Below the pieces are notes generated by a model. The model was not told the origin of the DNA. It searched no databases and was given only the letters and a program-made list of their open reading frames with translations. Position numbers and translations under genes: made by a program. This document shows positions 11,750 through 24,200 of a stretch of DNA of 64,000 nt, one piece after another (the stretch's first letter is position 1; each line of letters opens with the position of its first letter). The stretch is from the NCBI GenBank assembly GCA_964036665.1, contig OZ038528.1:21873245-21937244 (forward strand), in the 5' to 3' direction. Source of the DNA: Gordius sp. MW1. Lineage: Eukaryota > Nematomorpha > Gordioida > Gordea > Gordiidae.

Positions 11750-12130
11750 TTTTATAATCACTTGCCATTTCCAAGTAACACAAGTTTGTCCTCCTCCTCT
11801 CTTCCCCTGAAATCCATAAATACTTTTCGATTTACATCATTCGTCTTCTTTCACGACCATAACACCTTGGCCGATTTTCGTTAATCAACTTCTCCTTAGG
11901 TTGCATATCCATTTTGCCCTGACAGTCATCCGTCATATAGTCGAGCATATACCCCGAACTCCACCGTATTCTTTTCATCTCCGCGGCTTGTGATCACTTT
12001 TTCATTGGCATTTGATGCTAATGTTTCACATCCATGGTTTAAAACCTGTCTCACTATGGATTTGTAAGCTTTTCAATCATATTAGCATCTTTTTGTCCCT
12101 CACTACACCGAATGTACTTTGCCATTTAAG
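11750..12130 (-). pseudogene. Possible 3' fragment of the RTE-like LINE
   Basis: Minus-strand reading gives, across stops and frameshifts, an order of motifs like the C-terminal tail of this LINE family: a VLRW-like stretch, then MLDYMTDD, then NENRPRCYGRERRR, which resembles the conserved RLRWYGHVxRR. It is heavily decayed and the match is by eye only. Confidence 0.35.
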
Positions 12131-12831
12131 CCATCCTTTTTGGAATCATAAATTGACTATATTAACATATAAAAGAAATCTGATTGAATCTTAAGAAATT
12201 CATAATTAGATCGCAATTTGGATATTAGTCTTGTAATATTTGATACATTTTAAAGTACTACTCATACATTAAGATTTCGCCAAGATCAACCAAGACACAT
12301 AAGATAAATCATGTAACTTGTGTATAAATTGCTCAAAACGCATTTAATAATAGCCAAGAAAACAAAGGGGACTAGAGGGTTTTGCATAAATTATAAAATA
12401 CTAAACTGTTTACAAAAATTTTATAAATTGTTATGCAATTTATGGGCTCCCTATCGACGCCGTGTCCCTCTGTTTTAAAATTGTATATTATATGAAATTC
12501 TAAACAAGGTTCTTTTAGGAAGAAGAGTAATTTATTGAGAAATGTAAGGGAAAGGGAAAAATGCGTCTAAAAAATAAAACCGTATTATTTAAGGCCATTG
12601 ATAATATTGGATGATAAATTTTGAGGCTTACTCTTATGTTATCTACACTCACAGTTTTGCTTCAATAATTCGTATGGTCAATAGTGAAAATAGTGTGCAA
12701 AGCCCATCGGTCTTTTCAAAAAGGCTATAGTTTATTTAAAATCTAAGTTATTATTTTAGGGCAGCCACTGCTAACGTATTTTAGCCCTATATTTACAAAT
12801 TACTAAGTACAAAAAAATGGACATATGCTCT
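12131..12831. other. AT-rich stretch, no gene seen
   Basis: Contains one copy of the dispersed motif TTATGCAATTTATGGGCTCC near 12430. Otherwise plain intergenic sequence. Confidence 0.35.
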
Positions 12832-12839
12832 ATCGCGCT

Positions 12840-13893
12840 TAGTGATGCGGAAAAACCGAGAAAAATCTCGGTCTCGTCTCGTCTCGAAAAACCGAGACGA
12901 GACGAGAATTTTGATGTCGAGACGAGACGAGACGAGATTTTTTCGGCGAGATCTATTGATCGTAAATTTTAGTAAATTATTGATTATTTTAATTTGCATG
13001 ATACATTTAAGGTAATAAGTGCAAATCAATATGTATGAAATCTATTTGATATACAAAAAATTTTAAGTGTAGTAAATTTTATACATCTTTGCAAAAATTA
13101 AAATTTGGCAATCATTTAGATTTACCTAAATATGGTTGACCCTTAGGGTGTGTGAATACTTTTATAATAAAAATGTTAGGCTTAGAATAAGTTCTAATGG
13201 AATAGTAACTAAAGCATATTTGAATTTCGCAGTTACTCATCCTGCATAATGCGTTAATTATAAATTGGTGTTCAATCTTTGAACAATTATACAACTTGAA
13301 CTAAGGTGCTCGAGGTTTTTGAGCACCCGCCTAACGATTTCAAAAGTTAAAATATTAAATGACACGGTAATAGATTAAATCTTGAGTCATAAGTTTTTTA
13401 ACTGTTTTTATGCTTAAACTAATAGTATACCTCCCAAATTTTTGAACCTTAATAAGACATTATGTAAATACATAGTTTTGACGTATGCATTACTGTTCAT
13501 ATTATAAATAGGGTTGGCAGGTGCATTCAAATTTACTATAATTTCTACAATTATGCAATATAAAATAAATACACGAACCTGTACTTTCCATATAAAATGT
13601 TATCTTTATGAATTAATTCATATTTTTCTATTGTCAATGAGAGTCCTGTCCCGCTAAATCTTTAAAAAGTTTGTGTATTAAAATTTTTCGAAAAATATTA
13701 AAGTTTACCATTTGGATTTTTTTACACTGATTTAATATTTTTAAAAACACTCGACAAATTTTTATTCCGTATTTATATTTTTTAAAAGTCGAGACGAGAC
13801 GAGACCGAGATTTTTCTAGACCGAGACGAGATTTTCTTAATCGCTCCCGAGACGAGATTTTGTTTTCGAGACCGAGACGAGATCGAAACACTA
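12840..13893. mobile_element. Non-autonomous hAT-like element with GAGAC subterminal arrays
   Basis: A 1054-bp element is flanked by a perfect 8-bp duplication, ATCGCGCT at 12832-12839 and 13894-13901. The left end reads TAGTGATGCGGAAAAACC and the right end, inverted, TAGTGTTTCGATCTCGTC. Just inside both ends are clustered GAGACGAGACGAGA repeats (about 12850-12955 and 13787-13885) that face each other. Subterminal repeats of this kind are typical transposase-binding arrays in hAT elements. The AT-rich centre encodes no transposase. Confidence 0.85.
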
Positions 13894-13901
13894 ATCGCGC
13901 T

Positions 13902-14430
13902 TTAATAGCAAAACTTATATGTATTGATTACAAATTTGTTGTTGACTTGGCTTTTATAATAAGAATTATTAAATATGTCATCAAATAGACCTAGGTACCG
14001 AATTTTAACATATGATGCACTGAATCGGGGTCAAACGTTATAAAACACCTAAAAATAACTAAATCCTTACCCTAACCTTAACCCTACCCCTATTATAGAG
14101 AACCCTAATTATGTATGAAACCTTTAGATCTACCTAAATTAAAAGCTTATATCATAATTTTCGCTTCTGTTCAAAATAACGACCGTTCATAATACGGACA
14201 ACCAATAAAATTCATAGACAATTTCGCAACTGAAATTTATATGATATGTCATATATCTTAAGTAATAAGCCAATCATTATAACGTTCATTTTACCGTTTA
14301 TTTTCAACTGCTGCTTCGAGCCCGTATCGTTTCAATTGACAAAAGTTCATTTGTAAAAATCTCTAAATATTTAAACTCCCGTCATTTTAAATTTTCCAAG
14401 TGTAAAATGTTTTTCAAATGTAAAATGTCT
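13902..14430. other. AT-rich stretch with a short telomere-like patch
   Basis: 14068-14100 has a few CCTAACC/CCCTAACC-like units in degenerate form. Nothing else recognisable. Confidence 0.35.
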
Positions 14431-14433
14431 TAA

Positions 14434-14975
14434 GTTCTTATATATTATATAGCTTATCCAAATAATTTGTAAGTTTATTTATAACATTCTATGATTTTTT
14501 AGGAGAGGGTGTATCAATTCTTCCTACAAATCCTTAGATTATACAACAAAGCTAGTATATTATCATTTGTTAAAGCTTAATTTCATCAAATAAAAGTCTA
14601 TTCTAGATATAAATAGGTTAAATCATAATTCCTCAAATTAATACTGAGATTCTTAAAAGTGCAGGAGATATTTAGATAACTCTTGACATCTCACATGAAG
14701 GTAACTTATAATTAGCACTTATATATTATATAACTTATTCAAATTATTTGTAAGTTTATTTATAGCATTCTATGATTTTTTAGGAGAGGGTGTATCAGTT
14801 CTTCCTACAAATCTTTAGATTATACAACAAAGCTAGAGTATTATCATTTGTTAATTGTTAAAGCTTAATTACATCAAATAAAAGTCTATTCTAGATATAA
14901 ATAGGTTAAATCAATGATTCCTTAAATTAATACTGAGATTCTTAAAAGTGCAGGAGATAATTAGATAACTCTTAG
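14434..14975. repeat. Direct duplication of about 255 bp
   Basis: 14434-14692 and 14717-14975 are near-identical in order, sharing AGGAGAGGGTGTATCA, GATTATACAACAAAGC, AGTCTATTCTAGATATAAAT and CTTAAAAGTGCAGGAGATA. Part of the unit recurs in diverged form at about 19890-19985 on the far side of the gypsy element. It is non-coding. Confidence 0.8.
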
Positions 14976-15220
14976 GTAAAGTTTTTTTGAATATGACTTA
15001 TTTTGCTCATAACAAAAATAACTTTTTGAATTTTATGATGAACATATTAAATAAGGTACAAACTATAAATTTAGAAAATTTGGCTAAAAAAAAACTTAAA
15101 AACAAAAAATAATAGAGTTGTCCAAACTTAAGGAAGTGTTGACACTTTAAATAAAAATACATCATATAAGGTTATATTTAAGAATATGAAAAAATCTAAA
15201 TGTAATGTCTATAAAACTTT

Positions 15221-15482
15221 TGGGACCAGTCATTGCTTAAGAATTGTTTTTATTAAATGACACGAATAATATAGAGATGACAATTGGTGAATATTTGAAT
15301 TGGTAAATATTTGAATTGGTGAATATTGAATTGGTGAATATTTGAATTGGTGAATATTGAATTGGTGAATATTAGCGAAGGAAGTAAGTAATAAAATAAA
15401 GCAGCTGGTTTAGCACCAGGAATATAGAAGTTACATAATAAACGACGCGAATATACATATATAAACGATGCAGCTCGCCACA
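15221..15482 (-). repeat. 3' LTR of the gypsy element
   Basis: 262 bp, with a short tandem array of GAATTGGTGAATATT at 15283-15372. It differs from the other LTR by three substitutions. The gypsy polypurine tract abuts its inner edge. Confidence 0.95.
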
Positions 15483-15496
15483 TTACTCCCCTTCCT
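15483..15496 (-). other. Polypurine tract of the gypsy element
   Basis: On the minus strand the bases directly before the 3' LTR read AGGAAGGGGAGTAA, a purine run in the position expected for plus-strand priming. Confidence 0.8.
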
Positions 15497-15508
15497 AAAT
15501 ACGGAGTG

Positions 15509-18500
15509 TTATACGTACTCGGATAACTTCTTTGGCCAATGAACGTTTCGACCACTTTTACTAGTGTACTTACTTTGCTGGGGGGGTGCTGATGAACTAG
15601 TGCCTGGATTAGGAACCGAAACATTCGATTTAGACATGCCGGCTGAAACAGCTTTCGCCTTGCTCGTTTGTGGCGCAGATGATGACGAACTTACGTCCGG
15701 GTCAGAATCCAAATGCGCTGGCTTTAACCTGTCGATTGAAACGGTATCAGCCTTACCGTTCTTTTCTACTACATAATATCTATCATACCTCTCCAGCACC
15801 TTGAAAGGCCCATTGAAAGCAACGTACAAACCTTTACGGGATTCGTCGTTCCGTATAAAAACGAAATTACTTGTTTTTAAAGCATTCGGCAAATTTGGAG
15901 TGATAACCTGAGGGCGAGTTGGGTGAAATGGTAGGTGAGCAAAATGATCTTTAAGACGATTAATGTATTCGGGGACATCGATGGCCTTTTTTGATCTTTC
16001 GAAGAATTCGCCTGGAAGGCGCAACGTTGTCTCGTAAACCAGCTCAGCCGCTGAACAACCAATATCTTGCTTGACAGCCGACCTAATCCCTAACATAACC
16101 AGTGGAACAAGTTCATCCCATTTCGTTGTATCGCCTTGGGCTTTTAAGGCTACCTTAAGCTGCCTGTGAAAGCGTTCGACCATTCCATTAGATTGTGGGT
16201 GATAAGCAGTAGTCCTACTGTGATGGAAACCCAAAAGACGCGCCAACTCGGAAAAAAGTCTAGACTCAAATTGCACCCCCCTATCAGTAGTAATCGTTAC
16301 CGGAACTCCATAGTTTGATATCCAGTGTTTAACAAACTCTTGGGCAACATGTTCAGCGGTAATTTTAGATATGGGCACTGCAATTGGCCAACGCGTAAAT
16401 CTGTCGACAGCAATAAGCAAGTAGGTATAACCATTAGCAGGTGGTAAAGGGCCAACTAAATCAAGATGCACATGGCTGAATCGTGCATCAGGATTAGCAA
16501 AACTACCAGGGGTTGTTGTGATAGTGTGTTTGTTGACCTTACACTTTTGACATTGAAGGCATCGTCTTGCCCATGACCGTACGTCTTTATTCATCTGTGG
16601 CCATACGAATCGTTTAGCGACCAGCTTAAGGGTTCCACGGATTCCGGGGTGAGCGAGGTTATGAATGAGGTCGAACACCTTTCGCGTCATTGAAGTAGGT
16701 ATAACCGGGCGTGGTGTGGCGCAGGAGGTGTCACATTTAATCGTCAAATTTGAGCCGGGAATAGGAAAATCTGAAATTTTAAGCGACGAAAGTTGGTCGG
16801 GGCTGTAAAATTCTAATTCTTGTGATCTAGCTATCTGCTCTGAGGATATACTCTCAAGGTGAATGGTGTCTATGTCAACGCGGGACAAAGTGTCGGCTAC
16901 GATATTAGTATGGCCACTGATAAACCTAATATCTGACGTAAATTGCGATATGTAATCTAGATGTCTAGATTCTCGGGGGGAATACTTGTCAGGTCTGGAA
17001 AACAAGGCATGGGTCAAAGGCTTATGGTCGGTATAAACTGCAAAGTCACGACCTTCAAGCAGATGCCTAAAATGTTTTATCGACAAATAAATGGCAAGTA
17101 GCTCTCGTCCAAAAGTACTGTAACGACCTTGTGCCGGTGTAAGTTTTTGCGAAAAAAAAGCTATAGGGCTAGTTTCACCACATTTCGTTTGATTGAGAAC
17201 GGCTCCGACAGCTGAATTTGAAGCGTCTGTTGTCAAAGAAAGAGTTGCGCCTTCCTCAAGGTGTGCCAAATGAGTAACGTCAGCCAGAGCTCCTTTGGCT
17301 TTCTCAAAAGCATCTATAGAGTCTTTCGTCATGACGATCGGCCCTTTCTTATCGTCCAGTAAGTCAGTTAGGGGCTTGAGTAGATGAGCACACTGAGGAA
17401 TGAAACGGCGGTAAAAATTTAACATGCCTATAAACCTTCTAAGTTGCGTCATAGATATAGGAATAGAAATTTTTTTTATCGTTATAACTTTCTCTGGAAG
17501 CGGAGTTAAACCCGTCGAAGAAACATTATGCCCCAAAAAGTCTATCGTATTTAGTCCCCACTGGCATTTGCTAGCGTTGATCTTTAAGTCATATTGTTTT
17601 AGTCGTGTGAATACCTGGCGGAGATGATGAATATGTTCTTCCCTAGACTTACTAGCGATCAAAACATCATCCAGGTATGCAAACGTAAAAGGGAATCCTC
17701 GGAATGCTTGGTCTATGAAACGCTGGAACGTCTGAGCCGCATTCCGTAAACCGAATGGCATCCTCAAAAAATCATAGAGTCCAAACGGCGTTATTACCGC
17801 CGTTTTGTGAATATCCTCGGGGGCAACGGGGATCTGATGATACGCCCGTATTAAATCAAGCTTGCTGAATATTGTGGTTCCAGCTAGGTTCATCGAGAAA
17901 TCATGGATGTGGGGTAGGGGATAACGATCCGGGATTGTCTGATTGTTTAGGTGACGATAATCTCCGCAGGGCCGCCAATCACCCTGAGTCTTTTTTGGGA
18001 CCATGTGTAAAGGAGAGGCCCAGCTGCTTTGTGATGGTCGAATAATTCCAAGCTCTAACATATGTGCGAACTCCTCCTTTGCAATTGTCAGCTTTTCCAG
18101 GTTTAATCGCCGAGGTTTGGCGTAAGATGCCGGTCCTTTAGTGGGAATGTGATGCACGGCACCATGCGCCTGCTTTCTGTAATCCGGAGGTTTCATAATT
18201 TCGGGGAATTCATTTAATAAACTTGCGAATTCATTTTCTAACGGTTGGGAGTAAGACTGAATTCTTAGAGATGTCGTTGAGGTGGGTACACCATTTGATA
18301 TTGTCGCTGTTTGTGGGTCAATCAACCTTTTCCTTCTTAAATCTACTGTGAGATTGAAAAAATCGAGGAAATCCGCTCCTAAAATGGGTGTTTTTACGTC
18401 TGCGATCGTAAATATCCACCTGAACCTTTTTCTTAAACCGAGATCAAGCGTTAAAGGAATTTGACCGTAAGTTTTGATACAGCTGTTATTGGCAGCTTGT

Positions 18501-18754
18501 AATTGAAAAGGGGCAGGTAGGGAACGTTGATTTGATTTAGCTGGCAGGACGCTGATGTCCGCGCCGGTATCAACGAGCCAACGGTGTCCGGAAACTTTGT
18601 CAAAGATAAAGAATAAGCGACTACGATGGATATGACCGAGCTCGGGCGTCGCCTTTCCCGGCTGGTCTAGGCGTTTGATGAAAACCGGGACGTGAAAGAG
18701 CAGGGAGGGGTACATTTTTTGGCGTTGTTTTTGAAATTTTTGTGGTACCAGCAC
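15509..18754 (-). CDS. pol: Gypsy Pol polyprotein (PR-RT-RNase H-IN)
   Basis: A single open frame of 1081 codons. Aspartic protease: VDTGAD at residues 61-66. Reverse transcriptase: FSKLDL with Asp300, and the YLDD box at 360-363. RNase H: TTDAS with Asp510, Glu551, TDH with Asp576, and Asp621. Integrase: HHCC zinc site (His698, His702, Cys732, Cys735) and the DDE core Asp765, Asp824, Glu860 with 35 residues between the last two. All catalytic residues are present. The frame overlaps the end of gag by 88 bp in another phase, so Pol is probably made by ribosomal frameshifting, and the first ATG need not be used. There is no envelope gene. Confidence 0.95.
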   Translation of the reverse strand: MLVPQKFQKQRQKMYPSLLFHVPVFIKRLDQPGKATPELGHIHRSRLFFIFDKVSGHRWLVDTGADISVLPAKSNQRSLPAPFQLQAANNSCIKTYGQIPLTLDLGLRKRFRWIFTIADVKTPILGADFLDFFNLTVDLRRKRLIDPQTATISNGVPTSTTSLRIQSYSQPLENEFASLLNEFPEIMKPPDYRKQAHGAVHHIPTKGPASYAKPRRLNLEKLTIAKEEFAHMLELGIIRPSQSSWASPLHMVPKKTQGDWRPCGDYRHLNNQTIPDRYPLPHIHDFSMNLAGTTIFSKLDLIRAYHQIPVAPEDIHKTAVITPFGLYDFLRMPFGLRNAAQTFQRFIDQAFRGFPFTFAYLDDVLIASKSREEHIHHLRQVFTRLKQYDLKINASKCQWGLNTIDFLGHNVSSTGLTPLPEKVITIKKISIPISMTQLRRFIGMLNFYRRFIPQCAHLLKPLTDLLDDKKGPIVMTKDSIDAFEKAKGALADVTHLAHLEEGATLSLTTDASNSAVGAVLNQTKCGETSPIAFFSQKLTPAQGRYSTFGRELLAIYLSIKHFRHLLEGRDFAVYTDHKPLTHALFSRPDKYSPRESRHLDYISQFTSDIRFISGHTNIVADTLSRVDIDTIHLESISSEQIARSQELEFYSPDQLSSLKISDFPIPGSNLTIKCDTSCATPRPVIPTSMTRKVFDLIHNLAHPGIRGTLKLVAKRFVWPQMNKDVRSWARRCLQCQKCKVNKHTITTTPGSFANPDARFSHVHLDLVGPLPPANGYTYLLIAVDRFTRWPIAVPISKITAEHVAQEFVKHWISNYGVPVTITTDRGVQFESRLFSELARLLGFHHSRTTAYHPQSNGMVERFHRQLKVALKAQGDTTKWDELVPLVMLGIRSAVKQDIGCSAAELVYETTLRLPGEFFERSKKAIDVPEYINRLKDHFAHLPFHPTRPQVITPNLPNALKTSNFVFIRNDESRKGLYVAFNGPFKVLERYDRYYVVEKNGKADTVSIDRLKPAHLDSDPDVSSSSSAPQTSKAKAVSAGMSKSNVSVPNPGTSSSAPPQQSKYTSKSGRNVHWPKKLSEYV

Positions 18755-19400
18755 ACGTCGCTGGCGTTATTATCATTAGGGGAAAGGGAGCGACGTGAGT
18801 TATAGGGGGGGAAAAATTGACGAGCAGGGGACCTGGCAGAATTTGCCGTTAGTTTCTGGACTTCCAGTGATAATTTTTCCACCATCTCTTTTAGGCTTGA
18901 AATTTCATTGTTAGTAGATAAGCTATGTATGGCGTTGCCCTGATTTGCCTCGGCGATCCGATCAGCCGTTTCAGCTAATTTTGACGTACATTGCTCAGTA
19001 GCGAAAACTGCGAGAATGTTGGTAAAATGGCTAGGCAATTTATTAAGCCACATCTGCTTAAAAATCTCGTCGTCCATGGTATAGTTTCCAATCAGCTGTT
19101 TCATTTGTCGCAGTAGCTGCGATAGGCGTTGATCCCCTAATTCCAAATTATTTAAAAGAATTAATTGTTGTTGATCGGAGTTTGAAGTACGGCGAATGAT
19201 AGCTGATTTTATGTGTTCAAAAGCACCATCTTTGGTAATGTCCTCGAAGAGATCTTGTACTTCTGTACAAACATTTTGAGGTAATGCCTCAAGTAGCAGG
19301 GCCAACTTACTCGCAGGCTCTCTTACTTTTCTAAGCTTGAATAATGTTTCTATCCTTGCGAACCAAGCTCTGGAATTTTCAGCGTCAAAATTAGGGAGTT
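18667..19400 (-). CDS. gag: Gypsy Gag polyprotein
   Basis: The frame is open to the 3' end at 18667. It includes the conserved Gag N-terminal segment [10 protein letters not shown] upstream of the first ATG of the longest ORF (19305), so coding extends to about 19400. The only obvious Met there is internal. Residue order continues with capsid-like helices and ends with [18 protein letters not shown], a cysteine/histidine motif typical of Ty3/gypsy Gag C-termini in invertebrates. Either a non-ATG start is used or the initiator codon has been lost. It overlaps pol at its 3' end. Confidence 0.8.
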
Positions 19401-19407
19401 TAAAAAA

Positions 19408-19424
19408 TCACGTCGGGGTCACCA
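19408..19424 (-). other. tRNA primer-binding site of the gypsy element
   Basis: Four bases inside the 5' LTR, the minus strand reads TGGTGACCCCGACGTGA. It begins with TGG, complementary to the CCA end of a tRNA. Which tRNA is used was not determined. Confidence 0.8.
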
Positions 19425-19428
19425 CTTT

Positions 19429-19690
19429 TGGGACCAGTCATTGCTTAAGAATTGTTTTTATAAAATGACACGAATAATATAGAGATGACAATTGGTGAAT
19501 ATTTGAATTGGTGAATATTTGAATTGGTGAATATTGAATTGGTGAATATTTGAATTGGTGAATATTGAATTGGTGAATATTAGCGAAGGAAGTAAGTAAT
19601 AAAATAAAGCAGCTGGTTTAGCACCAGGAATATAGAAGTTACATAATAAACGACGCGAATATACATATATGAACGATGCAGCTCGCCACA
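19429..19690 (-). repeat. 5' LTR of the gypsy element
   Basis: 262 bp, 259 identical to the left LTR. On the minus strand it starts TGTGGCGAGCTGCATCG and ends GGTCCCA. Promoter and polyadenylation signals are presumably inside but not separately resolved. Confidence 0.95.
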
Positions 19691-21180
19691 ATATACAACT
19701 ATAAAAATGATAATTTTTGTGTAAAAATGAGTATCAAATTTAATTTATTGTAGATTAAAATGAAAATTATAATTAAGTAACTTAATAAACATAGTATAAT
19801 GAGTTCATTAATTTAGAATTTTTGTGTATTAAGTTGCTAAGCTTTAATAATATTTACTATAATGTATAAACTCTTAAAACAATAAAATTAGATTATAAAA
19901 CAAAGCTAAATATTGTTATTTGCTAATTTTTACAGCTTAATTTTATCAAATAAAAGCCTATGCTAGATATATATAGATTAAATGAATGAAAGTATAACCA
20001 ATCTTTTACTCATTGATAGATTACTCTTTATTTACAATTTTATAACCATAAATTCAACAAATTCCATAAAATGTTATCAGAAATATACATGTAATATTTT
20101 CTAAAACAAAGTTTTTATAATGTGGGTCTAACTTAAATTTCTATATGATAATAAGTATATTATTGATATTTCTTGAAATTAAGTTTGGTAAAATATAAAA
20201 TTTTTCACATTCCTAAAAAAGTTATTGATAGCTACCAGATTTTCATAACCTGCTATAACATTTTCTAATTAGATCTTTTTAAAACAAGAACAAGATTTTA
20301 AGGCATTTGCTAGGCTCTTTAATAAGTATTTAATGTACAAATTGGGGTAAGAGTTTCATCCATCAATCATCTTATATATTAATATAACAGAACATCAATA
20401 AATAAACATTAGTTGAGGTAGATAAAAATAAAATAGAAATAGTGATTTAGTTATAAATAAATTTGAATTATAATAATAGCACAAACTTAATACAAAAGCT
20501 TATCTAATCACATGCACATTGATACTAATCATATTTAACAATGATCCCTTTACAATCATATAGGATCTAAATTAAGTTATATAGCATCATAAGTTGTATG
20601 AATAATTTCTATTTAATCTAATGGCTAAAGAGATTGCCCTTTTAAAATTTAATATGTTTTCTATTAAAGTACAAAAAAACTTTAACAAATTTCTTATATG
20701 CTTACTTGTAGAGATTATACTCTGTAACTATATCACTTAACGTTTTAAAGATTCCATTAATCAAGTTTTTAAAAAAGAATCTAGAGGCATGGGATAGCAC
20801 TGGGATGATATCCTTTATATAATACTTAAATTTATTATATATTGCTTATTTATACACCACCTTATACAAAACAAACGTATATCAGTTAATTATATAATTT
20901 AGTATTTATATATTAAGTATGTAAGAATTGCTTTTAAATAATTACTTATATTTTATTTTATTATATACATACCACCTTATACCAAATAATTTGTATTAAT
21001 TAATTATATAATTTAGTGTTTAATGTTGTATTAAATATGTAGTAATTGTTTATATATAATTCTTTATAGTATTATATATATAGATTTTTTTAATCATATG
21101 TTCATATATTTTTTGCTAATTTTGATTTAAGATTTAATGTCTAATTTGTTAGGCTGTCAGTATTTTGAACTGTCGTTATT
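19691..21180. other. AT-rich stretch, no gene seen
   Basis: Contains a diverged third copy of the 14434-14975 duplication unit at about 19890-19985. The rest is AT-rich and non-coding as far as can be seen. Confidence 0.4.
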
Positions 21181-21212
21181 TTGAACATGATTCGAGAACG
21201 TTTGACTTACCG

Positions 21213-24200
21213 ATGCACTACCATATGGACGAACAGAAAAAAATTCAAAAACAGATTAGCCAAATTTTGGAAAATACCCCTAAAATTCCTGATTCAAAAT
21301 TAGGTAACTGATTTTAAAATATTTATTTACTTTTTAGATTTATCAAAGGTGTGGTGCATGCTTGAGGAATTAAAAATTGAGGTAAATTTATATTAAAAAA
21401 TTTGTTTAAATATATTTTTTAGTTAGATACCAAAAATACTAAAGCTTTATCAAAGAGGCGACATGTAGGAATACAAGCTTCTCCAAAAAATATATATCAA
21501 CAAAAATATTATGCTGAGAGCAAAATTTTAAATTTGGAAAAAGAAAAAAATGGCCATAAAATAAATAATCGGAAAAAGGCAATAATAACTCCTTATGCCT
21601 CAGGTTATAAGATATTTTTTAGATTATTCTATATTGTATCACTATTTATTTAATTATAGTTAAACTATAATTGCTACATTTAATGTAACATTTATATCTA
21701 TACTGAAACTTTTTACATATATTTTACACATATGTTTTTAAAAACTTATAGTTGAAAAATCTTCATGGGCTGCCAACAAAGTTGCTAACGATGTACTAGC
21801 AAAATTCTTTGAATCTTCAACCCAAAAATCTTCATCTAGTTCTACACAATCTAAAACATTTAATGAAAGTTCTGATTCAAATACATTAGTATATAAAGAT
21901 AAATTGCTGCAAAAGTGGTTAAAACAACATGCAAATGCTCATTCTTCAACTTTAACCACTCCTTTAAATAGTGGAGGTTCCAATTACCTTGACAATATTG
22001 ATGCTGTTAAAAATAACAAAGTTCATCAGGCGGAACATATAAGACGTATTACCCTATAGTTTTTCTTTAATGTTTTAAAGCCCAACAACCTATTGTTGTA
22101 AAATATGTATAGATTGACAAAGATTGTGTGGCCACATGATCTTATCAAACACAATATAAAACCTCTTTTACTTGTTATGAATTAATCATTAATTATAAAC
22201 AGAGCTGCCATTTTTTATGCTGGTTAGAAAGGCAAAAGACTAATAAACTAATAATATATTACCTCTCACATTCTTTAAATTTTTGATCAATACACCTTAG
22301 GCCAATGTTGTGCTCTCTTAGAATTCTTAAGCAGCAATGTTTTTTTTTAAATTCTGATCTTGTGGTCCTCATATAAATAATTATTTTACCCATATTTATA
22401 ATATTAAAAAAAATTTAAATAATAGATCATAAGCATCACCACCACAAAAGACATGACACCCATCTTGTACCAGTTCAAGATAAATCCCTATTTAAATTAC
22501 CGTACAACCCAACCCTGCTTTCCACCACCCCTTCATCCTCATCTAATGACTCTCTACTCTCATTTGTGTACCACAAACGTTGGCCTAGCCCTATAATGGG
22601 TCCCAAATCATCCGATTCCAGTGGGAGAAGTATATGCCTAATACATTTTGTGGGTGTTTAAATCATAAAATGGCAGAGTAACATTTTTTAAATATTTAAG
22701 CTTTCTATGGATATAAGCCACAATATAAATGCAGGAATGTGCTTTTTAAGATATATATTGGTTTATCATTGATATCATAATCATGGGCGTAGCCAGCCCA
22801 CCCTTGAATGACGAAAAAAAATTTTTTTTAATACAAAACCCTTAAAAATTAAAAAAAATTTATGTTTTGCCCCTCCCTAATTGAACTTTTAAACGTTTTG
22901 CCCCCCCCCCCCCATTTAAAACCTGGCTACGCCCATGATCATAATATTTAATCATTGATTACATATCCTTACCACAATGATAATTTGCCTAAAATGAAAA
23001 TGTTCTTAGAATTTGCTTTGGTAAACAATTAGTAAATAGAGGATGTTATAAGGGTTAATATAAATCCCCATTGGTTTTTTTCTAAATCAAAATCAAGATA
23101 CTAAATTGCAGAATTATAAAATTTTTGATGAAATGACAAATGTTTTCTCAACCGTTTAGCTGCCATATTAAAGATGTCTGCTCAACAAGGCCACTTTTTA
23201 AAGGAGGTGTGAGTAGCATATTAGTCTGCCTCCATGGGCGTAGCCAGGATTGGAATTAGAGCCAGCAATTATGATTTAGGGAAAGGCAAAATTAATTTTT
23301 TAAAATTTTAGCCAAATTTGATTTTTAAAAAAATTTGGATTTAGAGGGGGCAGCCGCCCCTCCCTGTCACCCTCCGGCTATGCCCATGTCTGCCTGTCAA
23401 CAATGACTTGACAACCCGACTTAATCTTTCCCTGGAATTTAAAACGCCGACTTGGCTTGAAAATAAAAAGTATCTAGGATCTAAGTTTAATGTAAGGGGA
23501 AAAGATTTTATCAATGTAGTCCTAAATTTTTTGGATCTCGACCTAATTTCAGGTCACAAAATCTATTAATATATTTTAGATAAATAGTTTATCCATAAAT
23601 ATATAATTATAATATAACTAGTTTTTAATCTAAAGCTATAATAAAATAATATACTTAAGGCGTTATATAAGTAACATATCATCATCTTCCCCCATTAAAA
23701 GTGAAATCCTAATGCTGGTTTAGAGTTGCAAAATCTCTTAAGACTCTACTGTTCAAAGACTTCACTTAATTTTTGCAACTTTTGTTTAAAAGTTTAACCT
23801 GCTGTAACACTTTTACAAATGTAATTTTTATATTTTATAACATAATTTTTAATAATATTTTGGGTCAATTTGACTTTAGCTTCGAGTTCTCTAACTACCG
23901 GCACAACACATTCCACTTCAAGCGACGGAGATCATTCTACCGAAAGCGAAAACCAGACCCGAGGTAAAACCCTAACTTCTAACAACACCCCAAACAGTGA
24001 AAAGATAATAGCCACTAGCAACCTTTCAAAATCTCGAAGTGACAGGAGTGTCAACTTTAATGCCACATTGAGTCAGCACTCTCTGACAACCAATAATACT
24101 ACCTCTACTTCTAGGTAAGCTCGATGACTAATGTGTCTGAAATAATTTAAAACAGATTTACCTATAATTATGAAAAGGTGTTTATTGAGTTGTGTTTTTA

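Larger units (their letters stand above)
15221..19690 (-). mobile_element. Full-length Ty3/gypsy LTR retrotransposon
   Basis: The element is 4470 bp, transcribed right to left. Its LTRs (15221-15482 and 19429-19690, each 262 bp) start TG and end CA and differ at three positions. A tRNA primer-binding site follows the 5' LTR and a purine tract precedes the 3' LTR. Gag and Pol reading frames are present, and Pol is open over its whole length. The three LTR differences (about 1%) show a recent insertion. I see no target-site duplication (left flank ends ACTTT, right flank starts ATATA), which may mean inter-element recombination. Confidence 0.95.

Noticed and set aside
14060..14105. Telomere-like CCTAACC units (also at 33025-33080 and 39880)
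   Set aside because: Too few and too irregular to be telomeric arrays; chance short runs in AT-rich DNA are enough.
23405..23515. A possible exon reading TTRLNLSLEFKTPTWLE
   Set aside because: No acceptor site precedes it and its phase does not fit either neighbouring exon of the 21213-25380 gene.
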